DNA of 64,000 bases from Crotalaria pallida (Eukaryota; Streptophyta; Magnoliopsida; Fabales; Fabaceae): the NCBI GenBank assembly GCA_037953625.1, contig CM075653.1, positions 7,440,001-7,504,000 on the forward strand, read 5' to 3'. Below the pieces are notes generated by a model. The model was not told where the DNA came from. It searched no databases and saw only the letters and a program-made list of their open reading frames with translations. Below are positions 1-9,078 of the stretch, piece by piece. Every line of letters starts with the position of its first letter. The stretch's first letter is position 1. The translations under genes and the position numbers were made by a program.

Positions 1-940
1 ATATTTGAGTGCTATACTCCCTCTAATTCCATGAACAAACACTCAAGTTCTCTGAAACTCGAGTTTTCTGGTGTCCACTTTCTCCCTTTCGTTCTCCCAT
101 TTCCAAGCCTCAAATCCTTACAAATCATATACCAAATCAAATCTTGTTTAACCCTCTTTAATTAGAATCCAAGTTTGTTTTATTTGGTGGAGTGTGGAAG
201 GAGTTATACTCCTGCGAAGTTGGACACTTGAAACTGAAATTCAGAATTTCAGATTCGTGAAGCCTTGTTCTTTGAACCCGTGTGGTAAGCTCGAGCATCC
301 TTTGAGCTTCAAACTTGTTCTAATCTCAAGTTTATACATCCTAGTTTATGTTTTAACTCTTGTTCAAGATTTTATTTGGTTTATTCTTATTAAAAAATCC
401 TAGTGAAATCAGCTCATCGAAGTTGTTTCCGGTTGGGCTGCAAGCTATTGATTGCTTTGCTTCTCATTCAAATTCAATCTTTCCAGCCCCGAATCTATCC
501 ATTCAATCACCTTTAATAGGTATGAGAGATTTCATTCATATCGCTAGGATTAATATTTGAAGGTTTGTGATGTTATGTATGCATAACATGTTGAACATAA
601 ACCATGACAAGGTTGTTTGGTTTGGAGACCTCGACAACCCATGGTTCTTTATAAAATTCTAGATTTAAGCATGTTATATATGTTGAATATGAGCTAAATA
701 AACCCTGGATATGGACTTTTATGTAAAGGAATTGATTATCATGTGTTGAGTTGTACTTTTACGTGTTTTATGCACTTTGATGAAATTGAACATGAAATTG
801 ATGATTTGGTTGCTTGAAATATGATTGAACATATGTATTTATATGTGTTTTGGATCTGTTTTGAGTTGGTTTTGGTTAAAGTGAAGTGTACAAAAAATCG
901 GTATGTCAAAACCTCAATTCTGGTGCTGTTTTCTGTAGGG

Positions 941-1020
941 TAATCGATTACCAGGTTTATTTGCACATAGAAACTTGAATTTTTCGTGGTAATCGATTAC
1001 CACAGGGTTGTAATCGATTA
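941..1020. repeat. Three CpG-centred palindromes, TAATCGATTA
   Basis: Perfect 10-bp palindromes start at 941, 990 and 1011, each in a context such as GTAATCGATTACC. They sit in the middle of the LTR. The same word occurs twice in the unrelated Sirevirus-like LTR (near 24112 and 24132, and again in its partner LTR). Confidence 0.85.
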
Positions 1021-1430
1021 TCCTGACCCCTGAAGTGAAAATTACCAATTTTTATAACACTTAGCCTTAACCAAACTTCCTTATTGACTTTTGGAATGAT
1101 AATTATGAATACTTGAAGATTTAAAGTGATAAATATAATGTCAAATGATTATAGAATTAAAATGATGATTATGGATTGTATATGATGTAAGTTCAATGAT
1201 TCTTGAGTTTGATAATAATCAATCAAGAGTAATTCCTAATAAAAGTGGAATGCGAATAGGAGAATAATTGAATAATACAAAAGTGAAAAATGAATAAGAA
1301 TTTCTTCATGCATGGTGCGGCATGAAGGTCGAGCCTGAAAGAATTCAGAAGGTACGAGTATTTTATAAGGAAATGAGTATGAGAAATGTGAACTGAGTAT
1401 AAGGAACGTACACAAGAATGATGAGAATCC

Positions 1431-1735
1431 CGGAATATCGTGTCCGGTGGGAACGAGCTTGGTGCGAATATGGGAATATTCGTAGGCGATATACTACTAG
1501 AATCCCGATCTTACCGTGTCTTGTGGGAAGAGACCTGGTGCGAACAGGACGCTATTCGTAGGCGGTGGTAGATCCAGTGATCCCGGTATACTGTGTCTTG
1601 TGGGAAGAGACCTGGTGCAGATAGGACGCTATCTGTAGGCGGTATATTAGAGTTGATGTCCCGGTATGATGTGTCCCTTGGGAAAGGACCTGGTGCAGAT
1701 ACGAAGGAGTGTATCTGTAGGCGTCAGGACCCAAT
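1431..1735 (+). repeat. Four hairpin units with covarying stems in the LTR
   Basis: About 70-100-bp imperfect units share the frame GACCTGGTGC ... GTAGGCG. Between these anchors lies a stem-loop whose arms change together: CGAATAT/ATATTCG (1465-1482), CGAA/TTCG (1541-1558), CAGATAG/CTATCTG (1618-1635) and CAGATAC/GTATCTG (1696-1717). A second small stem just upstream pairs GTCTT with GAGAC in units 2 and 3, and GTCC with GGAC in unit 4. The structure is read from sequence only and was not folded by software. Confidence 0.65.
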
Positions 1736-2221
1736 ATACGCGTGACCCTTATACAGTTAAGATATTTATTGAAAGTGATGAATGTACCTATGAATCCTTT
1801 CGGGGAAATGAGTGAAGGAGTCTGACATTGCATAAGAATTAATAAGTTAATAATTCTGAGTGATAAGACACTTGTTTAGCATGCATCATTTGCATTGTGA
1901 TTTGTGGTGTATGTGTATGTTGTTCAATCATTAATCTGCTGACATGATATGACAAGTGATTTACTCCCATCTACCATGTCTGGTGGCCGGTAGGTAAAAA
2001 TAGCAGCCAGAGTCAGTTCACCTGTCAAGCCAGAGACTCGGGAGGAAAAGGAAGATGCTCAATTATTTATTGACTGGACTTGATCCATTGTAACACCGAA
2101 ATGACGTACTTTAATGAAAAATTCTATTAACTAATCTTGAATAAAGGGAACTTTTACTTTTCCGCTGCAACAGTCTTTAATAAATTATTTTATCCCCTTT
2201 ATAAAAGATAAGGGTGTTACA

Positions 2222-2448
2222 GATGACACTAGGAAACTTATACGAGTGTTTATTAAAAATATAATGTAGAAGGACTAGAGGAAAAAAAATTACAAACAAA
2301 GAACCACATAAAAGGTATGAAGTCACAATCCTAGGGAAAAATGATTTAGTGGTGTCGAGAAGACGAGTATGATCACTTAGATCAGGTAAGCAACGACGAA
2401 GGAAGACAATGTTGAGGCAGCAAAACCTAAGTATTTCTCATTGCTAAC
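2222..2448. other. Unassigned spacer
   Basis: AT-rich sequence between the LTR end and the LINE fossil. I see no ORF, repeat or terminal motif that I can support. Confidence 0.4.
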
Positions 2449-2760
2449 ATGCATGTTATGTTAATAATAGATGGCAACAAAACTTTGTTGGTAAATACAC
2501 CATTAACCGTGGTTGTACATAATCATGGCTATTTCCTTCCGTATAAAATTGCGTGGAATAATTGCAGTACTCCTAAACATAGGTTCATTATGTGGCTTTT
2601 GACCTATAATCGCCTCCGAACAATGGACAGGATTAGCAGATATTTGTTAATCTCAAATTCCTGTTATTTGTGTGGTAGGTAAGAAGAAAATAAAAATCAC
2701 TTATTTTTCAGTTGCAGATGGTCTGTTTATTTGCTTGAGATGGCAGCCTTAGATGATGAC
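2449..2760 (+). pseudogene. LINE fossil: zinc-binding region after reverse transcriptase
   Basis: The plus-strand frame reads ...PKHRFIMWLLTYNRLRTMDR... and then CYLCGR. After a stop it continues with ENKNHLFFSCRW. This matches the zf-RVT domain (W, P-K-x-F-x-W-L, RL-T-x-D-R, C-x2-C, E-x-x-H-L-F-x-x-C) that follows the reverse transcriptase in plant L1-type LINEs and in LINE-derived reverse transcriptase relics. The TAG-type break between the two halves of the zinc motif and the absence of an upstream RT make it a dead fragment. The Tat element at 3137 interrupts the region downstream. Confidence 0.7.
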
Positions 2761-3136
2761 AAATTGAAAAATATTCTATTAAGAGCATGTTTAGCAAAGT
2801 TTAAAATTGTTGTTTTAGTTTTTTTTCTTTAAAAATAAGTATCTTTTATCATCTAAGTTTGTTTGATAGTTAAATTAAATTAAAAAAAGAAGATTATTTT
2901 TTAAGATATAAATCAAGAAGTTTTTGCCTATGAAAGAAAGAAAAAAAAAAGAAGGTAAAGTCCTTGTCATCACCATTACCATGAATAAGGGAGCGCAATA
3001 AAACAGAAGATTTTAAATAATGGGTTAAGTAAAGTAGTACAAAAGAATGTTTGACGACACATATTGACTTCAAACCTTATGACAATGAGTGTATTGACAT
3101 ATCATTTATATAATAATCAACTTATTCATTATTATC
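2761..3136. repeat. AT-rich segment, partly duplicated at 39290-39480
   Basis: From about 2945 to 3130 the sequence aligns by eye with 39295-39475 (shared tracts include GAGTGTATTG and CATATCATTTATATAAT). The counterpart beyond the Tat insertion (13389-13440) aligns with about 47395-47450 (TTATTACCAA-type start, then AATAATTTTAAAGTTATTTG). This is therefore one copy of a repeat present twice in the window, each copy split by later insertions. 3132-3136 is the TSD TTATC of the Tat element. No gene is seen. Confidence 0.6.
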
Positions 3137-3927
3137 TGTTCTGTGTACTTGAGGTAGGGAGGTTGACCTGAGGTTGACTGGAAGGTTGATAGGTAGGTTG
3201 ATAGCTTCGTCCACGTGGCTGGTCCAGCTAACCGGTCTGGTTCCCGGCCTTGACCCGCCCCCGGGTGGGATACCTACGCGGACTCTGACGCTCAAGTTAG
3301 ATATTTATCCTGGGAGAGGGGGGATATCAAATATAGAGACACCAAATATACGAAGAAAGAGAGGGAAAGTAGAGAGAGAGAGTGAGAGGGCCGAGTGAGA
3401 AAGCGAAAGTAGGAGTGTATTCTCAGCTGTCCTTTTGCACTGTTCAGGTAGGAGGTATTTATAATGGAGCATGTGACATGGTAGCCATCAATAGTCATGT
3501 CATTGATTAAATGTCGCCGCCTTTGTCAGGCGGCGGAGTCAGGTGGTAGCAGAGGTTTGGAAGCGACACTTGATGTGACTTACTATGTCTGGGACAGTTG
3601 TGGAATACGTACGGGGAGGTCGCGTTTTGGACCGGACCTGCCGTAACGGTGGAGACTGGCCCTTCCTTGGAAGGTTGAGGGATCGGTCCTCCCAAGGGAG
3701 GTCGAGGGATCGGTCTTCCCTTGGGAGGTCGAGGGACCGGGCCTCCCTTGGGAGGTTGAGGGACCGGTCCTCCCTTGGGAGGTGGAGGGACCGGCCCTTC
3801 CTTGGGAGGTTGAGGGACCGGCCCTCCCTTGGGAGGTTGAGGGACCAGTCCGTTCGTGGGAGGAGGACCTCCCTTTGACCGGTCCGGTCTTGGTCAAAGT
3901 TATCTTCCATGATGATTCCCCAGAACA
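3137..3927 (-). repeat. 3' LTR of the Tat element (791 bp)
   Basis: Starts TGTTCTGTG and ends CCAGAACA. It differs from the 708-bp partner at 12681-13388 by three extra 27-bp units (7 against 4), an extra AG in a GA-rich run, and a few substitutions such as GGGATACC against GGGGTACC. A minus-strand TATAAATA is present at 3456-3463 (12998-13005 in the partner) and is the likely promoter TATA box. Confidence 0.93.
3661..3858. repeat. 27-bp minisatellite with built-in palindromes, 7 units
   Basis: The units carry the palindrome GGACCGGTCC or close variants and the near-perfect inverted repeat CCTCCCTTGGGAGG, so every unit can form a hairpin. Period 27 keeps several frames open, which produces repetitive spurious ORFs on both strands. 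The partner LTR has four units at about 13202-13318. The unit-number difference (3 x 27 = 81) plus the 2-bp indel accounts exactly for the 83-bp length difference between the LTRs. Confidence 0.88.
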
Positions 3928-3940
3928 GTTGCCCCCAGAC
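3928..3940 (-). other. Polypurine tract of the Tat element
   Basis: Read on the minus strand this is GTCTGGGGGCAAC, directly abutting the 3' LTR. Its position and purine content fit the plus-strand priming site. Confidence 0.7.
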
Positions 3941-4163
3941 CGGGAAGGTCGGTCGCGTGCGGTCGAATTGCCGGTCTTAACTCGCGACCTTCCATGTTCA
4001 TTGGGAATCCGCTTTTCGTTTTATGTGTATCATTAAATACTCCCTTGACTTTTGATTTCCAAGAAATGCCTCGGTAATCGGAGCCATAATTACTCCTTGA
4101 AAACGGTGATGCCCCATTAATGGACATTAAATGCTCTTCTCTTTCTTCCTTCCCTGACCCGCC

Positions 4164-4171
4164 TATATATA
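4164..4171 (+). promoter_or_regulatory. Candidate TATA box for the antisense ORF
   Basis: TATATATA lies inside the element, about 180 bases before the likely ATG (4348) and on the same strand as the antisense ORF. It suggests that the ORF has its own promoter and is not expressed from the element's LTR message. This is inference from spacing only. Confidence 0.45.
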
Positions 4172-4347
4172 TGGCTCCCCCGGACCTTCCTTTTCACACC
4201 ATTCCTTCTAAGATTTTCTATACACTTCTTCATCCGTTTTTGCTCGAGCGAGAGTTTCCTTTAGACGTTCCCGAAAAAGTTTTTTGCTTCTTCCTTTTGT
4301 TCAGGTACCTTCTTTCTCCTTTACTTTTTTATCCGTTGTTTGTGGGA

Positions 4348-5458
4348 ATGGTCCGGTTGTCTCCAGTAAGAGAAGATTCCTGTAGCTCTTTAGAGATATT
4401 GGATGATCCTCCTCCCCCTTTTCAACAAGCGGCTGCCGTTCACGCAGTGGGAGGCCGGAACGATTCCTCTTGGGTGGAAATTGATTTGGGGCGTTCATTT
4501 CTGAGGTCTTTGGGCCGGTCCTATAGGACCGGTATGGAGCCGATTGACGCTGACTGGGGGGAGCCGGTCTGGGCGCAGGAGACGAATAATCGCGTAGAAA
4601 TTTTTACTGAAACTGAATCTGACAATTATGCAGGGCGGTCGTCAGTGATGGGTCGGACTTTTGAGTCACAATCTCACCTCCTTCCCCAGTCATCTGATGC
4701 TCACAGGTACCCATGGGTTGACCGGGAAGTGTTGGGCCGTCGTTCAAAATTTGTGGAAGTTGGGACAGCCAACATGCCCATAACTCGGACGGTGGAGGAG
4801 GAGGATAACTATGATTTGTACGCGCCAAGCGACGACGAGAGGGTCTGCGACAATCTTAGTCGGTTGGAAGGTGGTAATACCTTCTATATGTACGAAACGG
4901 TCTTCACGAAGATAGGCGTTCGTATGCCTTTTACTGAGTTTCAAGCGGCCGTTTTACGCTATCTGGACGTTGCCCCCAGCCAGCTACATCCAAACGCCTG
5001 GGGATTTATGACGGCTTTTGAAAATTTTTGTCGCGTCCAGGGACTGGTCTGTACGCACCGCCTTTTCTTCTATTTCTACCAAGTTAAACATTACACTAAT
5101 TGTGATGAGAAAGTCCTGGGGCGGCATGAGTGGGTGAGCTTTCAGGGGAATCTTGGCCGTACGCTCTTTGTGAGCGTGTGTGATTCGTACAAGAGGTTTA
5201 AGGACAAGTTTTTTCGGGTGGCCGTTGTTGGGGGGTTGGCCGATTGGTATGGTGACGATGGTGAACGAAAATTTCCTTTTCACTGGAATCAATATCATTT
5301 TACACGACCGGGCTCTCCGAAATGTTTCCAAGTGAAAAAGTCCCGTTTGAACGGACCGGAGAGGAGGTCGGCCGCCGAGATCTTGTGCTGGTGCAATAAG
5401 AAGATTCCTTGCACTAAGTTGTTAGGGACTGATGATAATAGTATCAGGGTGTTTTTGG
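4348..5458 (+). CDS. Antisense ORF of Tat element, exon 1 (putative gypsy-type transposon protein)
   Basis: The open frame runs from 4120, but ATG 4348 (MVRLSPVREDSC) is the more plausible start because the upstream part is hydrophobic, T-rich leader. After an acidic N-terminal part the protein carries a conserved core: FTKIGVRMPFTEFQ..., APSQLHPNAWGFMTAFENFC, and an F-rich stretch with WVSFQG. This pattern is that of the plant 'putative gypsy type transposon' domain (Pfam PF04195), found in antisense ORFs of Tat elements. The biochemical role of the family is unknown to me. The exon appears to end at 5458 before GTATGA, and joins 5580 in frame. Continuous for 370 codons. Confidence 0.75.
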
Positions 5459-5579
5459 GTATGAAGTCGTCGTGTCTCACGCCCTTCCCGTTAAATTTCG
5501 TTGTCATGATTTCATGCAAAATATTTATTTATTTATTTATTATATTTTTTTTTAAATTTTTAACGACTTGCTTTTTCAG
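5459..5579 (+). other. Probable 121-bp intron in the antisense ORF
   Basis: Donor GGGTATGAAG at 5459, T-rich interior (an ATTT run followed by a long T tract) and acceptor TTTTTCAG at 5579. The phase is consistent: exon 1 ends after one base of a codon and exon 2 supplies the other two. The interior is strongly AT-rich compared with the flanking exons. An intron at this place was inferred from sequence only. Confidence 0.65.
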
Positions 5580-6636
5580 GTGGGCTCATGGATCCAATCC
5601 TTTTGGCCGAGTTGGCGCAGGCTCGTCAGGAGGCCGCTCGTCAGCAACCGGTTGAGGAAGTAGCTGTTGATGAAGAAGAGCAAGTGCAAGTGGATGACGT
5701 AGAGATGGTTGCTGATTCGGTCGGGGGGGCGAGCCTGGGAAGTACATGGAATGTCCTCCCACACTGGGATATGAGATTCCTTTTGAGGAAGGTGGGGCGG
5801 GCGAGTCTTCGGCACCGGTGCATAAGCGGTGCCGGGCCGCTCGGTCCGGGAGCGGAGAGGGGCGGTCCGACCGCTCGCCTAGGGTGGAGGGCGAGACACA
5901 CTCTTCCATTCACATTGCCCCTCCTCCTTCTGTGGAGACAATTTTTGAAGGGATGACAAGGGGGGTGAGGGTCCCTGCTGCCGTGGACCGTTTGTTCACC
6001 CCTTCGGACAACGAAAGCGCCCGGTTGAGGGCTATTCCTGCCAAGAATCGGATCAAGCAAGCAAAGAAGTGGGTTGCTGGTGTTGGGACTTTGCTTTGTT
6101 CATTGGAGTTGGACGGTGATGATGAGAAGTTGAAGAGATCACAGGAAAATGCGAGGAGGTTGCAAGCACAGAGGGACGAGATTCAAGCCAGGTTTGTGTC
6201 GTCCGAACAAAGCCGTAAGAAAGAGAAAGAGGATTTCATGGCCCAGCAGAAAGCGTGGGCTGATCGCGCCGACAAGGCCGAGGGGCTGGTGGTAGAGATG
6301 ACGGCTGATTTGGAAACATACAAGAAGTCAATGGAGGAGGAACAGGCTCGGACGGCCCAAATGGAGGCAAACTGGAAGCTTGCTTGTGATGAAACTGCGA
6401 GGGAGAGGGAGGCTGGTCAGCAGAACGCCACCCGGTTGAGAGGTTCGCTTTTGACCGGAACCGAGCAGACTTGGAACAATGCCCTGAATCAGGTGAACTT
6501 TTTTCATCCTCAAGTGGAGCTGGACCGGTCGGTAATGAGTTACACTCGGTGGGTTGAGGATGGGATTTTATGGGAGTTGGTTGGTGGGGAGAGGCGTGCT
6601 GTTGCTTATGCTCCCGGCTATGGACCGAATGAGTAG
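5580..6636 (+). pseudogene. Antisense ORF exon 2, coiled-coil part, frameshifted
   Basis: The exon begins GLMDPILLAELAQARQEA and runs about 45 codons. It then changes frame near a run of seven G (5723-5729), and the remaining frame continues to the stop at 6636. The C-terminal half is a long, charged, heptad-like coiled coil (roughly 6120-6440, rich in E, K, Q, R and A), ending in a short globular tail with NALNQVNFFHPQ and WVEDGILWEL. A single-base indel in the G run would explain the break and could be a real mutation or a sequencing error. The same tail is recognisable as a fossil in the element at 40009-47159 (44464-44900, minus). Confidence 0.7.
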
Positions 6637-7221
6637 AAGCTTAGTTGTTTAAAGTTGTTGATTTAATTATCTATTTTCCTTGTAAGACCGTTTAACGGTT
6701 TATTTCTTTTTTTTGTTAAAAGAGCCCGTTTGCTGGCTTGTAATAAGGTCGGTCGTATAGACCGTCCAAATTTTGTAATTTTAGCCGGTCGGGTGTATGG
6801 GACGATTACTTTAATGAATTTTGCACCACTTATTTAGATGTTAGCCTTTCATCGTATAAGTACCTCTACTCTTCCCTTTTTATTGTGGGCGGGGGTTGTG
6901 CTTTTAATTTGTCTAAGCGTTATGACCCCTTTTGTACAAGGTTTTGTCTCTCTCAAGCAAGGGTGGCTAACCGGTTGCCGGGTACGCTTTTTTTTTTTTG
7001 CGCGTGCGAACGGTATTGCCATCGAACAAGCAAAATTTATTATTGAAACTGAACTATTACATTGGAACTAACTTGACTGAAAATTAACATAGCAGATTGT
7101 GCTGAAAAATAAACTAAGGACATTCACAAGGCCGATCCGTCAACATGGCCGAGTGTCGACCGTTTGAGGATGGGCGTTTGTGCTATCTTATTATCTGTCT
7201 TGTGACGACCGGGATAGAGCT
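6637..7221. other. Spacer between antisense ORF and pol, convergent 3' ends
   Basis: A T-rich, noncoding interval in which the plus-strand antisense ORF and the minus-strand pol converge. I see no conserved domain. Short plus-strand open frames here are not supported. Confidence 0.5.
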
Positions 7222-9078
7222 TCAAGGGTAGAATCGCCTCAGATTTGCGGCATTCCAAGTTTTGGGGATCTCCCGCCCTTGGGGAGTTTGCAAGTAATAT
7301 GCGCCATTATCGGTAGTTGCCGTGATCCGATATGGCCCTTCCCAATTGGGGCCGAGCTTCCCCTTGGCTTTACCTATATTCACCCTTCTCAAGACCATGT
7401 GCCCGACCTCAAAAGAGCGAGGGACGACCTTGGAGTTGTACCGGTTGGCGGTCGTTCTCTTGAGCGTCTCCTCTCTAATCCGGGCCCGGTCTCTTTTTTC
7501 TTCAATCAAGTCAAGGTTGTGACGTAGCATGTCCTGGTTGGAATCAGGGTTGAACTCTTTTTTCCGCCAAGTTGGCTCGCCAATTTCTACCGGGATCATG
7601 GCTTCTGTTCCGAATGCCAGATTAAATGGTGATTCTCCAGTGGTCGAGTGAGGCATGGTGCGGTAGCCCCAAAGTACATGGTGAAGTTGTTCGGGCCAAT
7701 CAGTTTTACATTCATCCAACCTTCTTTTCAATCCTCGGAGGATCACTTTGTTCGTGGCCTCCGCCTGGCCGTTCGTCTGGGGATGTTCTACAGAGGAGAA
7801 GTGTTGTTTTATATGGAGGTCTGCCAATAACTGCCTGAACTTCCGGTCCGTGAACTGCTTCCCATTATCAGTGACAATTGATTCGGGGATCCCGAACCGG
7901 GTAATGATGCTCCTATATGTGAACTTTTGTACTTTGGCCGAGGTGATCTTTGCGACTGCCTCCGCTTCCACCCACTTCGTAAAATATTCGACTCCTACTA
8001 TCAGAAACTTCAGTTGACCGACTGCTTGCGGGAATGGGCCTAGAATGTCTAACCCCCATCGAGCGAACGGCCAGGGAGTGATTGTGAATGCTAGCTCTGC
8101 GGGCGGTGCCTTGTGAAAGTCTGCATGTTTCTGACACCGTTCGCATGACCGGACATAAGCTTGGGAGTCTTTTTCTACCGTTGGCCAATAATACCCTGCT
8201 CTAAGAACCTTCCGCGCCAATGCTGATCCACCTAAGTGGTGGCCGCAACTACCTTCATGAATTTCAGCTAAGACATATTGAGCTTGGTCTTTATCTATGC
8301 ATTTTAGCAAAGGGGCAGAAAAGCCTCGCCTGTATAGCTGTCCTCCCAGCATTGTATACCATGCGGCCGACCGTTTCAGTCGCTGAGCCTCTTTCTGGTC
8401 ATCAGGTAGGTCTCCATTGTCAAGGTATCTGCAAATCTCAGTTGCCCATGACGGACGTGGTACAGCAGGGCAAATGGCCAGGACGACACTTGGTCCTGGC
8501 AGGGAGCTTTGAATGACAGAGCGGTTGTTGCCGAGATTTTTCGTGCTAGCGAGTTTGGAAAGCACGTCCGCCCGGGCATTCTGCTCTCTAGGGACGTGTT
8601 CGACCTCTGCTAGCTCGAATCGGGAAAGGAGGTCCTGTACTCTGGCGAGGTACTTAGCCAGTAACGGGTCTCGTACTTGGTAAGTTCCATTTATCTGGGA
8701 GATTGCTAACTGAGAGTCACTACAGAGTCGTACTCTGTCTGCTCCCAATTCCTTAGCCAGTTGAAGACCGGCAATGCATGCCTCATATTCAGCCTGGTTG
8801 TTAGATGTGGAGAAATGAAAGGACAAAGAGTGTTCCACTGTTAAGCCTTTGTTACTTTCGAGCAAAATGCCAGCACCAACACCTTTTGAGTGGGACGAAC
8901 CGTCCACATAAATTGTCCAACGCTCGTCTCCCGGGGCAGTTTGCTGGGTCAGTTCCACTATGAAATCGGCCAATATTTGACTCTTGATAGCAGGCCGGGG
9001 CTCATAAGTTATCCCGTATTGGGACAGATCAATTGACCATGATATCATTCGGCCGGCAAGTTCTGGCTTATGCAAGAT
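7222..9078 (-). pseudogene. Tat pol, C-terminal part: RNase H and integrase
   Basis: This continues the gag-pol frame after an in-frame TAG at 9079-9081. It opens with ILHKPELAGRMISWS. An archaeal-type RNase H follows (IYVDGSSHSKGVGAGI, CSDSQLAISQINGTYQ). The integrase zinc finger is HEGSCGHHLGG...CERCQKH (H, H, C, C). The catalytic D,D,E appear as GLDILGPFPQ, IVTDNGKQF and NGQAEATNK. No chromodomain follows, consistent with Tat. The end at 7222 is a normal stop (sequence ends AANLRRFYP). The two parts lie in the same frame, so the only break here is the nonsense codon, which most simply arose from CAG. Confidence 0.88.

Larger units (their letters stand above)
1..2221 (+). mobile_element. 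3' part of a Ty3-type LTR, truncated by the window edge
   Basis: The stretch ends in GGGTGTTACA at 2221, a typical 3' end of a Ty3/gypsy LTR. It shares a block near 1945-1985 (GACAAGTGA-TTACTCCCATC) with the solo LTR at 37613-37640, so the two LTRs belong to related families. There is no primer-binding site after 2221 and no coding potential in the 2.2 kb, so this is either a solo LTR or a 3' LTR whose 5' side lies outside the window. It contains three copies of TAATCGATTA (941-1020) and a series of hairpin units (1431-1735), both listed separately. The superfamily is inferred from LTR ends and similarity, because no gag or pol is attached. Confidence 0.6.

Noticed and set aside
3539..3910. 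Repetitive ORFs on both strands across the LTR minisatellite (for example a 123-codon minus frame)
   Set aside because: The repeat period of 27 keeps frames open automatically. There is no domain, the copy number differs between the two LTRs, and it overlaps the LTR promoter region.
6838..7071. Short plus-strand ORF between antisense ORF and pol
   Set aside because: No recognisable domain, T-rich noncoding composition, and no transcript signal.
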